Shown piece by piece: positions 55,020 to 62,752 of a DNA stretch of 64,000 nt. This DNA comes from CBDCVD01 sp965224015. GTDB taxonomy: Bacteria; Pseudomonadota; Alphaproteobacteria; Rhizobiales; CBDCVD01. The notes below the pieces were generated by a model that saw only the letters and a program-made list of their open reading frames with translations, was not told the origin of the DNA and made no database searches. The position numbers and the translations under genes are program-made. The stretch spans positions 1,054,001 to 1,118,000 of the forward strand of contig OZ245032.1 of assembly GCA_965224015.1 (NCBI GenBank), given 5' to 3'. The stretch's first letter is position 1; each line of letters begins with the position of its first letter.

Positions 55020-55946
55020 ATGCCTCCCCCGCAGGCGCATTGGTTTGGCGCCGCAATAGTGAAACGAACTTTTGCGCGCCGCGCCCGCCGATTGGTGCTG
55101 TTTTCGTGTTCAGCGGCATTGCTGGCGCGGGTCCTTGTGTGCCTGATGTTTGTTGCTATGGTGTCGATGGTGTCGATGCCGGCTCTGGCGCGTCAGGGGA
55201 CCGTGCAGGTGTTTGCCGCGGCCAGTTTGAAAAACGTCATTGACGCCGCCGCACAGGAATTTCAGGAAAAGACCGGACACGTCCTGCTTGCCTCCTATGC
55301 GGCCAGCTCGGTGATCGCGCGGCAGATTGCCTGGGGGGCGCCTGCGGATGTGTTTCTTTCCGCCGATATGGACTGGATGGACTATCTGGAGGCGCGCGAC
55401 CTGATCGTGCGCGAAACCCGCACCCCCCTCGCCGGCAACAGTCTGGTCATGGTCACGGCCAAGGACAGGGCCCTGCCGGCAATCTCCAATCCTGACACCG
55501 GGGACAGGGACTGGCGGCAACGGCTTATCAAACAAAGCCTGGTTATCGCCGACCCGACCCATGTGCCGGCGGGGCGCTACGCTAAACAGGCTCTGCAGAT
55601 CCTGGGGTTCTGGGGCGCTCACCAAGGGCAAAAAATCTTCGCTGCCAATGCCCGCGCCGCCCTTGTTGTGGCCGCGCGTCAGGAGGCTGATATCGGAATT
55701 ATTTATAACTCTGATGCGTTCGCCGACAAGCGGGTTAAAGTAATCGTGCGGTTCTCATCGCTCCTGCACACGCCCATCGTTTACCCCGCGGCGGTGATCA
55801 AGGACAGCCGCCACCAGGAGACCGCTCGCGCCTTTATCCGCTTCCTTGCCGGAAAGCGGGGGCAGGACATCTTCACAGCGCACGGGTTTCTGCCCGCACC
55901 AGTCGAAAAACCCGACCAACACCAGCAAGGAGAGTCAAATGGCTGA
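55020..55946 (+). CDS. modA: Molybdate ABC transporter binding protein
   Basis: A 308-residue periplasmic protein. A signal peptide of about 58 residues has a long charged n-region, suggesting that the GTG at 55059 is the true start; it ends near PALA. The mature part begins VQVFAAASLKNVIDAAAQEF, the ModA hallmark, with ASSVIARQIAWGAPADVFLSA after it. A 12-bp repeat (GTGTCGATG-type) lies in the signal-peptide region. modB and modC do not follow, so the operon is broken here. A small frame (55939-56127) starts inside its end. Confidence 0.9.
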   Translation: MPPPQAHWFGAAIVKRTFARRARRLVLFSCSAALLARVLVCLMFVAMVSMVSMPALARQGTVQVFAAASLKNVIDAAAQEFQEKTGHVLLASYAASSVIARQIAWGAPADVFLSADMDWMDYLEARDLIVRETRTPLAGNSLVMVTAKDRALPAISNPDTGDRDWRQRLIKQSLVIADPTHVPAGRYAKQALQILGFWGAHQGQKIFAANARAALVVAARQEADIGIIYNSDAFADKRVKVIVRFSSLLHTPIVYPAAVIKDSRHQETARAFIRFLAGKRGQDIFTAHGFLPAPVEKPDQHQQGESNG

Positions 55947-56127
55947 CGACGCCTATATTGACCGCTATGGTCACCCCTTGGGACACGGCCCCAGGTTATG
56001 GTCGATCCCCGTTAAGATTGTGATTGCCCTGGATGAATGTGCCATCCTTCAGCTCCCGGATGGCCTGCACAAGCTCCTCGCGCGTGTTCATCACAATGGG
56101 TCCGTGCCAGGCGACAGGTTCCCTTAA
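55939..56127 (+). other. Short frame starting at the modA end, likely a gene remnant
   Basis: ATG 55939 has GGAGAG 6 bases upstream and overlaps the modA stop. The first 20 residues read MADDAYIDRYGHPLGHGPRL; from 55996 on it runs antisense to the pirin gene. Such good initiation signals suggest that a gene once followed modA in its operon and was cut when the pirin region arrived. The fragment is not recognised. Confidence 0.35.
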
Positions 56128-56928
56128 AGGCCGTCCCGAGACGAGCAGAAAACGCATGCCATCCGGGCCCGATTGCACAGTTACACTGTCACCGGTATCG
56201 AAATTCACCAGCGTGCGATTGCCCGACAGATCGCGCACATGCAGTTCCTCCCCCGCATATTCCTTTTCGACGCGCACACCAATAGGGTCGGAGGCATCGC
56301 GAAACGTGCCCGAGCCAGCAAATATATAGGCGAAAGCGTGGGCATAGGCATCAACGGGAAGGGTCTTGCGCGTATTCGGCGGCAAAGACACATCGATATA
56401 CATGGGCTCTGCCGCCACCCCATCAACGGGCCCTGTTTTGCCCCAAAACGTGCCGACAACGATGCGCACCCTGGTACCATCGTCGTCGATGATCTCGGGA
56501 ATGTCCTTGGCCTCAATGTCCTGGTAGCGCGGCGCTGTCATCTTCAGGGACGACGGCAGGTTGGCCCAAAGCTGAAACCCGTGCATCTGGCCCTTGGCGT
56601 TGCCGCGCGGCATTTCCTGGTGCATGATACCCGCGCCCGCCGTCATCCACTGCACCGAGCCCGGACCCAGCACACCCTTGTTGCCCAAACTGTCACTATG
56701 CTCCACCTCGCCATCAAGCACATAGGTAATCGTCTCGATACCCCGGTGCGGATGCCAGGGGAAGCCCTTCTCAAATGCCGCCGGATCGTCATTGCGAAAA
56801 TCATCAAACAAGAGGAACGGATCAAAGGTCTGCGGCTCCTTAAAGCCAAACGCGCGGTGCAAATGCACACCCGCCCCCTCGATAAAAGGCCGGGCAAGGG
56901 TGGACGACTTAACAGGTCGAAATGACAT
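55996..56928 (-). CDS. Pirin family protein
   Basis: A 310-residue bicupin. The N-terminal cupin has the metal ligands in HPHRGIETITYVLDGEVEHSD (His, His, His, Glu pattern) and the C-terminal cupin continues from VDVSLPPNTRKTLP. The family includes quercetin 2,3-dioxygenase-like enzymes and nuclear-type regulators; the substrate is not known. ATG 56928 has AGGAGG 6 bases upstream. It is divergent from the TetR gene, which may control it. Confidence 0.93.
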   Translation of the reverse strand: MSFRPVKSSTLARPFIEGAGVHLHRAFGFKEPQTFDPFLLFDDFRNDDPAAFEKGFPWHPHRGIETITYVLDGEVEHSDSLGNKGVLGPGSVQWMTAGAGIMHQEMPRGNAKGQMHGFQLWANLPSSLKMTAPRYQDIEAKDIPEIIDDDGTRVRIVVGTFWGKTGPVDGVAAEPMYIDVSLPPNTRKTLPVDAYAHAFAYIFAGSGTFRDASDPIGVRVEKEYAGEELHVRDLSGNRTLVNFDTGDSVTVQSGPDGMRFLLVSGRPLREPVAWHGPIVMNTREELVQAIRELKDGTFIQGNHNLNGDRP

Positions 56929-57030
56929 AAATGCCTCCTATGAAAACCAGCGTCACGCGCAAAAACAACCGGAACGCATTTTGGACCGCACGCCCCTATA
57001 ACATCATGCAAAATCATGAGCCACCGATAT

Positions 57031-57227
57031 TATAGCAAAATGCGTTGAATTGAATTCATGGGCGTTCACTATTGTTCTCGCATTTTGCTATAGATTTTAG
57101 GGCGATCAGCTTTATGGCGTTAGCTTTACCCCTGGCAAAATGGGCACAGCTAACGCCATGCTGATCTAGAGCAAAATGCGTTGAATTGAATTCATGGGCA
57201 TTCCGTATTTTTTCGCATTTTGCTATA
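57031..57227. repeat. B composite: hairpin, arm, hairpin
   Basis: A TATAGCAAAATGCG...CGCATTTTGCTATA hairpin (57031-57092), a GATCAGC...GCTGATC palindrome (57105-57166) and a second GCAAAATGCG...CGCATTTTGC hairpin (about 57169-57227). It is the most complete B copy in the window. Confidence 0.8.
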
Positions 57228-57325
57228 GTATACGGCCTTGATAATACGCCTCTTTGACGCTAAACCATACGTTATTGTCAAGGACATTTAGTGTAAGACC
57301 GGAACATTACAAGCTAAAAATATCG

Positions 57326-57357
57326 AAACGGCATAACAAAATATTTAAACGGCATAG
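57326..57357. promoter_or_regulatory. Direct repeat AAACGGCATA upstream of the TetR gene
   Basis: Two identical 10-base units 22 bases apart (two helical turns) end 1 base before the TetR start codon. Two-turn spacing suits binding by a dimeric regulator on one face of DNA, consistent with autoregulation. It could also be chance in an AT-rich leader. Confidence 0.35.
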
Positions 57358-57358
57358 T

Positions 57359-57973
57359 ATGTCAAAAACCACCGCTGCCCGTGGCCGACCAAAGCGCATT
57401 GACCTGGAGAAAACACTTGATGCTGTCATTGTGCTTTTATGGAGCCAAGGGATCCACGGCATATCCTTAAACTGTATTGCCCATCGCATCGGCGTCTCCA
57501 AACCGTCGCTGGCAAACGCATTCGGGGGCAAGCAGGAACTTATTGCCGCGGCACTCCGGCGCTATTGCGCCCGTTATGTGGTGGCGCTGGAAGCGCTGCT
57601 CAGCCCTGACCTGCGCCCGGTGGAGGCGTGCGAGCGTTATTTGTATTATCACGTGAAAGCCCATACCGACGAGGCGACCCCGCGCGGCTGCCTGTTTGCC
57701 ACCACGCTTAGCGATTGCGCCACATCGCCCCATGGTCCCGTTCGCATGGCGCTTGACGTGATCAGCAACCGGACGTTCATGAAGCTGACAACCTACTTCA
57801 CAGGGCTCGGCGTTTCGCAACCGGAGGCGCTTGTGCGATTTTTGTTAGGGCAGGCCCTGGCCATGTCGGCGTTGTCCCGTGCTGGTGCCAGCCAGGACGA
57901 GTTGTACACGTTCGCCCGTTTTGCCCTACGGGCGGTTGAGGATTTCGAACGGCATAACGGACTTGGGCAATAG
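57359..57973 (+). CDS. TetR/AcrR family regulator
   Basis: A 204-residue regulator. The N-terminal HTH (about residues 20-60) has SLNCIAHRIGVSKPSLANAF; the C-terminal ligand-binding domain begins around ALRRYCARYVVALEALL. Start at 57359 gives MSKTTAARGRPKRIDLEKT, the typical basic arm; an in-frame extension to 57254 runs into repeats. It is divergent from the pirin gene, the most likely target. The ligand cannot be told from sequence. Confidence 0.88.
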   Translation: MSKTTAARGRPKRIDLEKTLDAVIVLLWSQGIHGISLNCIAHRIGVSKPSLANAFGGKQELIAAALRRYCARYVVALEALLSPDLRPVEACERYLYYHVKAHTDEATPRGCLFATTLSDCATSPHGPVRMALDVISNRTFMKLTTYFTGLGVSQPEALVRFLLGQALAMSALSRAGASQDELYTFARFALRAVEDFERHNGLGQ

Positions 57974-57984
57974 AGCGCGTCAGG

Positions 57985-58092
57985 CCTTAAGCCCAATACC
58001 GGCGGTATCGGCGTTTTGTACCCGCCAACTTGTGGGCATTCCCAGAAGATGTTACGGGATTGGCGTCCCTGTCCCTATCCCTATCCCTATCC
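57985..58092. repeat. Palindromic and hexameric repeats after the TetR gene
   Basis: An AATACCGGCGGTATCGGC A-like end (57996-58013) is followed at about 58070-58097 by four copies of a TCCCTA hexamer. They separate the converging TetR and DUF924 genes. Confidence 0.5.
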
Positions 58093-58653
58093 CTATCCGG
58101 AGAAACCATCCCCATCAAGAAAAGCCTGTTCCGCCTCACTGGTTTTACGGTTGAGCACCTTGTTGCGGTGCGGAAACCGGCCAAAACGGCGAATGATATC
58201 CGCATGCAGAACGGCCCACTCGACGCTCGTTTGACTTCCCGCCTCGTGCGCCAGAGCAATGCCGCGCGCCTGCTCCATGATGTCCTCTGCATGCATGAAA
58301 GGCGTGCGAAAGAATTGCGCCATCGCATCCGCAACCTGTTTGTGAAACCCCTTATCGATTGCCCGTTTGGCAATGGCCAGGGCCTGGGCATCGCAGGCAA
58401 AGGCGCGCGGGTCATCACGAAACATGTTTCGGGAAAATTGATCAAGCAGGATTAATAGCGCCAGGGCCCCTTGCGCGCTCTGCTCCCATTCGCCAAGCTC
58501 ACCCGCACTCGCCGCACCGTGCAAGGACGTGAACCGCTCGCGGATCCGGGCATCCACATCAGGGTTCTTCTTGTACCAGTTCTCCTGTCCCACATCCTGC
58601 CAAAAGGCAATAACATCCTGTGGCAACACTTTGCCGTCGCTGGTGTTGGTCAA
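58093..58653 (-). CDS. DUF924 family protein
   Basis: A 186-residue soluble helical protein with DQFSRNMFRDDPRAFACDAQAL, the DUF924 hallmark, and HAEDIMEQ and HADIIRRFGRFPHRN. The function is unknown. The start is TTG 58653: it overlaps the aminotransferase stop as TTGA, and AGGAGG lies about 8 bases upstream; no ATG fits. The gene is translationally coupled to the aminotransferase. Confidence 0.9.
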   Translation of the reverse strand: MTNTSDGKVLPQDVIAFWQDVGQENWYKKNPDVDARIRERFTSLHGAASAGELGEWEQSAQGALALLILLDQFSRNMFRDDPRAFACDAQALAIAKRAIDKGFHKQVADAMAQFFRTPFMHAEDIMEQARGIALAHEAGSQTSVEWAVLHADIIRRFGRFPHRNKVLNRKTSEAEQAFLDGDGFSG

Positions 58654-60050
58654 GACTTCGCACCTCCTCCTATCAGGTCTTCCCCCTTTGCCCACGCATA
58701 CGCATCGTCAAGCGCCAGGCGGTAGCGTTTGAACGTTTCCTCCAGTTGCTCTGGTGTGATGATCAAAGGCGGACAGATCGCCAATGTGTCCGCCACGGTC
58801 CGCGTGATCACCCCCCGGGCTTCACCAAAAGCCATAATCTTTGGCATGATGCCGGTTGCCGGGTCAAAGCTCCGGCGCGCCTTTTTATCAGCCATAATCT
58901 CAAAACCCCCAATCAGACCAACGCTGCGCGCCTCTCCCACCAACGGATGGTCGGCCAGATCGGCAACGCCGTCGGCAAAGATGGGTGTGATACGCTCAAC
59001 ATGGGCGGCGATATTGTCTTCCTCGTAGATCTCCAGAGTGCGCAGTGCCACCGCCGCACATAAGGGGTGCCCCGAATAGGTATAGCCATGGCCAAAAACG
59101 CCTACCTTGCCGCTGTTGTCACGAATAATCTGATAAACAGGATCATTGACCATAACGGCGGAAATCGGCGCATAGCCCGAAGACAGTTGCTTGGCACTGG
59201 TGATAATATCCGGTGTTAGATGATAGGTCTGCGATCCCCAGGGGTTGCCGGTGCGATGGAACCCGCAGATGACCTCATCGGCAATAAACAGGATATTGTT
59301 GTCGCGCAACACCCGCTGGACACCCTCGAAATACCCTTCAGGGGGCAGGATCACACCCCCAGCCCCCATAACCGGCTCCGCGATAAAGGCACCGATGGTC
59401 TCGGGTCCCTCACGCGCAATAAGCGCCTCAAGTTCACGCACCCGCCGGGCGGCGAAGTCTTGTTCGCTCTCCCCCTCGTTGTGAAAACGATAGTAGTTCG
59501 GACACCCCGTATGCAGGGCAAAGTCAAGGGGCAGGCCGAAATCTTTGTGCACGAGCCCGAGCCCTGTCAGGGACGATCCCGCCAAGGTGACGCCGTGATA
59601 GGCCTGCTCACGGGCGATAATTTTGATCTTTTCCGGCTGGCCGGTCGCATTGGCATAATAGCGCACCATCTTGATCGCCGTGTCCACCGCTTCAGAACCA
59701 GAAGAACAGAAAAAGGCGTGGCTCATGGCAGCCGGCGCCATGGCGATCAACCTGGCCGCCAGATCGGCAACTGCGGGATTGCTCTTGTGGGCAAAGCCGT
59801 GATAGTAGGGCAGTTTGCGCATTTGCGCATAGGCGACCTCTGCCAAACGCTCCTCGGCAAAGCCGAGCGCCGTGCACCACAGACCCGCCATGGCCTCAAT
59901 ATAGGTCTTGCCCTCAGTATCGGTGACAAAAACGCCCTCACCCTTTTCGATGACAAGCGGCCCGCGTTCTTCGTGCGCGACCAGATTGGTATAGGGATGC
60001 AGGTGATGCGCAACATCACGCGCAAATGGCGAATTCAAAGGGGTGTGCAT
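58650..60050 (-). CDS. Class III omega-aminotransferase
   Basis: A 466-residue PLP enzyme. The start has HLHPYTNLVAHEERGPLVIE and GVFVTDTEGKTYIEAMAGLW; PLP phosphate contacts are in FCSSGSEAVDTA; the PLP Lys is in ITSAKQLSSGYAPISAVMV (about residue 288). The sequence style is that of pyruvate-dependent omega-transaminases that act on amines such as putrescine, beta-alanine or taurine. Since a polyamine-type importer exists in the window, a putrescine role is possible but unproven. GGAAAG lies upstream of the ATG. Confidence 0.92.
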   Translation of the reverse strand: MHTPLNSPFARDVAHHLHPYTNLVAHEERGPLVIEKGEGVFVTDTEGKTYIEAMAGLWCTALGFAEERLAEVAYAQMRKLPYYHGFAHKSNPAVADLAARLIAMAPAAMSHAFFCSSGSEAVDTAIKMVRYYANATGQPEKIKIIAREQAYHGVTLAGSSLTGLGLVHKDFGLPLDFALHTGCPNYYRFHNEGESEQDFAARRVRELEALIAREGPETIGAFIAEPVMGAGGVILPPEGYFEGVQRVLRDNNILFIADEVICGFHRTGNPWGSQTYHLTPDIITSAKQLSSGYAPISAVMVNDPVYQIIRDNSGKVGVFGHGYTYSGHPLCAAVALRTLEIYEEDNIAAHVERITPIFADGVADLADHPLVGEARSVGLIGGFEIMADKKARRSFDPATGIMPKIMAFGEARGVITRTVADTLAICPPLIITPEQLEETFKRYRLALDDAYAWAKGEDLIGGGAKS

Positions 60051-60301
60051 GGGCTTTCCTTTACAAGGCTTGTCCCGCGTCCCACGTGCTCAGCACGCTA
60101 CCCGTGATCCGGTGTTGGCACGACGCAAGCCATGGTGTACGAAGCATCAACGTTTTATTTGCACACTTGCCCCGCCCTAGTGAAATGTCAAGGCTTTCGT
60201 AGCAATAAGCGTGTCATGTCTTAAGGGAATCCATTCTGTTTCTCGATTGGCGAGGCACACCATCCAGCCAACGTTCGTTTTCAGGTATTTGAAAGCCCAC
60301 C
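60051..60301. other. Divergent region between the aminotransferase and antiporter genes
   Basis: A 251-base gap with a G repeat at about 60205-60255 (AGCGTGTCATGTCTTAAGGG and CATTCTGTTTCTCGATTGGC). No gene is seen. Confidence 0.5.
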
Positions 60302-61618
60302 ATGACTTTACTGGACATTATTGCGACTTTGCTGACCCTGTCGGCGATCTTCGGTTTTTTGAACCACCAATGGCTGCGCCTACCCCATACCATCGGCCTG
60401 GTGGTCATTGCCTTGCTGGCCTCTGCGGCCGTTGTTCTGACCGACTGGCTGTGGCCGGCCCTGGAGATCGGCCACACAGTGCGCGGCGCCCTGTCGGAGA
60501 TCGACTTTCACCAGGCCCTGATGGAAGGCTTTCTCAGCGCCCTGCTTTTTGCCGGCGCGGTCCACGTGGACTTGTCGGAACTGGCCGCGCGCAAGTGGGC
60601 GATCAGTCTGATGGCCTCCCTCGGGGTCATGACTTCCACATTCATTGTCGCCACTAGCATGTGGTTCATTGCTGACATTGTGGGTTTTCAGCTGCCGTTT
60701 ATATGGTGGCTGGTGTTCGGCGCCCTGATATCCCCAACCGATCCGGTGGCGGTGCTCGGGATCATGAAAACGGTGCACGTCCCGCCTCTGCTGCGTGCCA
60801 AGATTGCTGGAGAATCGCTCTTTAACGACGGGGTGGGCGTGGTGGTGTTTACGATCATGCTGGCGCTTGCGGGCACGGGGCACGCAGCTGGTGCGGGAGA
60901 GACGGTGGGCGTCTCCACAATTGTCACACTGTTCGTTGTCGAGGCTTTGGGAGGCGCGGCACTTGGACTTATCGCCGGCTTGGTGGCCTACGGGATGATG
61001 CGCGCGCTTGATGAACACAATCTTGAAGTCCTTATCACCCTCGCCCTTGTGGCCGGCGCCTATGCGGTGGCGCTGCATCTTCATGTTTCCGGCCCCATCG
61101 CGGTGGTCGTGGCCGGATTGCTGATCGGCAATCACGGGGCACGTTTTGCCATGAGCAAAAATACCCGCGAGCACGTTTTTCAGTTTTGGGAATTGACCGA
61201 TGAACTGTTGAATTCGGTACTGTTCCTGCTGATCGGGCTTGAAATTCTGGTCATCGGGCTCAACACAAATTACTGGCTTTTGTCGCTGCTGGCCATTCCC
61301 ATTGTCCTGGCATCACGCTGGATCGCGGTTGCATTGCCGATCGGCCTTTTGTCCATCAGGGAACGCTTTACGGAAGGCGCCATTGTGATTCTCACTTGGG
61401 GAGGTCTGCGCGGCGGCATTTCCGTGGCGCTGGCCTTGTCGTTACCCAACAACGAGTACAAACCGGTCATCCTTGCCGCGACCTATGCGGTTGTGGTCTT
61501 TTCCATTGTTATCCAGGGCCTGACCATGCGCCCTTTGGTTCAGCGCGTCATCAAGGACGTGCGTGAGGAGGACCCAACCGATCTGTTGGAAAGCCGCGAC
61601 CAGGATAATGCCCGGTGA
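60302..61618 (+). CDS. Sodium/proton antiporter, CPA1 family
   Basis: A 438-residue membrane protein with 12-13 segments. Ion-site motifs are GALISPTDPVAVLGIMK (Asp in a discontinuous helix) and GESLFNDGVGVVVF (ND motif), plus ILTWGGLRGGISVALALSLP, a CPA1 signature. It exchanges Na+ (or K+/Li+) for H+ for pH and salt control. The cytoplasmic tail is short. The weak ribosome binding site leaves the exact start open. The VOC gene follows in the same direction. Confidence 0.93.
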   Translation: MTLLDIIATLLTLSAIFGFLNHQWLRLPHTIGLVVIALLASAAVVLTDWLWPALEIGHTVRGALSEIDFHQALMEGFLSALLFAGAVHVDLSELAARKWAISLMASLGVMTSTFIVATSMWFIADIVGFQLPFIWWLVFGALISPTDPVAVLGIMKTVHVPPLLRAKIAGESLFNDGVGVVVFTIMLALAGTGHAAGAGETVGVSTIVTLFVVEALGGAALGLIAGLVAYGMMRALDEHNLEVLITLALVAGAYAVALHLHVSGPIAVVVAGLLIGNHGARFAMSKNTREHVFQFWELTDELLNSVLFLLIGLEILVIGLNTNYWLLSLLAIPIVLASRWIAVALPIGLLSIRERFTEGAIVILTWGGLRGGISVALALSLPNNEYKPVILAATYAVVVFSIVIQGLTMRPLVQRVIKDVREEDPTDLLESRDQDNAR

Positions 61619-61700
61619 AAGGCCCGTGCCGGTTTACGAAGACGGGTCGCCTATGCTACATAACAACTTCGTTAAATTAACAACGCAGTTGGAGGAGTAT

Positions 61701-62087
61701 ATGCCCGTGGCCGAAGGACATGGAACCTTTTATTGGAACGAACTGATGACCCGCGATGCAGAAGCGGCGAAGACGTTTTATGCCCAATCTCTTGGCTGGA
61801 CTTATGAGAACTTCAACCAGGGCATGGACTATTGGGTCATAATGGTTGATGGCAAGCCCGCCGGAGGTATTTTTCCGGCCAACGACGTGTTGCCTGAAGG
61901 GGTGCCGGAACACTGGATGTCTTACATAAACGTCGATGACGTGGATGCACGGCTTGAAAAAGCCAAGGCTGCCGGTGCCAGTGTTTTGCGCGAGCCGTTT
62001 GATATGCCCTCGGTTGGCCGTATTGCCATCCTCAAGGAGCCAGGCGGCGCGCCCATCGGCTGGATAACGCCAGCGCCTCAAGGCTGA
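61701..62087 (+). CDS. VOC-family protein (glyoxalase/bleomycin-resistance fold)
   Basis: A 128-residue protein with two beta-alpha-beta-beta-beta modules. It starts MPVAEGHGTFYWNELMTRDA and continues WTYENFNQGMDYWVIMVDGK; the second half begins around WMSYINVDDVDARLEKAKAA. Members bind metals and act as dioxygenases, glyoxalases or resistance proteins; the substrate is not known. ATG 61701 is 3 bases after GGAGGAG; upstream in-frame codons overlap the antiporter gene. Confidence 0.9.
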   Translation: MPVAEGHGTFYWNELMTRDAEAAKTFYAQSLGWTYENFNQGMDYWVIMVDGKPAGGIFPANDVLPEGVPEHWMSYINVDDVDARLEKAKAAGASVLREPFDMPSVGRIAILKEPGGAPIGWITPAPQG

Positions 62088-62092
62088 GTACG

Positions 62093-62244
62093 ACCTGCGG
62101 TATCAGCTTTTTGTGCACGCTGACGTCTTGTATCGTGCTGATTAATACCGCTGGTATAAATGGCTTCGCGAGGCTGAAAAAGGATAACGAGAGCCATGTC
62201 CAAGGCCCGAGTTTAGTCTTTCTCTTATCCAGAACTGAGAGTAA
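62093..62244. repeat. A-element end and half D element between the VOC gene and cdd
   Basis: An A-like end (TTAATACCGCTGGTATAA, about 62142-62159) joins a D half (AAATGGCTTCGCGAGGCTGA through TCTTATCCAGAACTGAGAG). The D part matches 17391-17470 and the inverse of 24764-24843. Confidence 0.55.
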
Positions 62245-62661
62245 TTAGACAGGCCCCTTTGATTTCAGGGCCTCAGCCCCAAAGGCGTGTGGCAAGAGCT
62301 CCTGAATAAGAAACGTGCGCTGCAGCCCTTCGGGGCCGCACACATGGATGCGCGTTTGTGCATTGGCAAACTCGCGAATGCGCTGGCGGCACCCCCCGCA
62401 CGGGGTTACCAACCCGTCAGCCTTGTTGCTGTGCCCGACAACGACGATCTCCGCGATCTCGTTGGCACCTGCAACGACCATAGCCGCGATTGCCACGGAT
62501 TCCGCACATTGGCCGAGAGGATAGGCCGCGTTTTCTACGTTGCAGCCCGTGAAGATGGCGCCAGTTGGGGTTCTTATGGCAGCGCCCACCGGAAACCGGG
62601 AATACGGCGCATAGGCATGCGCCATGGCGTCTTGCGCCGCCTCAAATAAAGCCTTGTCCAT
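62245..62661 (-). CDS. cdd: Cytidine deaminase
   Basis: A 138-residue homotetramer-type deaminase converting cytidine to uridine. The zinc and catalytic residues are CAESVAI (Cys, Glu) and PCGGCRQ (Cys-Gly-Gly-Cys); the substrate Asn-Glu are in CNVENAAY. ATG 62661 has AGGGG 8 bases upstream; the GTG/ATG 6-9 bases earlier lie too close to it. It belongs to pyrimidine salvage, complementing pyrG. Confidence 0.93.
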   Translation of the reverse strand: MDKALFEAAQDAMAHAYAPYSRFPVGAAIRTPTGAIFTGCNVENAAYPLGQCAESVAIAAMVVAGANEIAEIVVVGHSNKADGLVTPCGGCRQRIREFANAQTRIHVCGPEGLQRTFLIQELLPHAFGAEALKSKGPV

Positions 62662-62752
62662 AGCCATCACCCCTAGCAGTGTGTCGGATTTGGGCTGTGA
62701 TTATTTATTAAATTTGCATACAGGCTTTTTTGCATTTGTGCTACCCATTGGT

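Larger units (their letters stand above)
56929..57358. other. Pirin-TetR intergenic region with B and A repeats
   Basis: About 430 bases hold a B composite (57031-57227) and a partial A element (about 57228-57300). Near the TetR start is a direct repeat of AAACGGCATA (57326-57335 and 57348-57357), 22 bases apart, a possible operator. Confidence 0.55.

Noticed and set aside
57031..57227. Possible small CRISPR-like array
   Set aside because: Only two hairpins with a different palindrome between them; no regular spacers, no leader and no cas genes.
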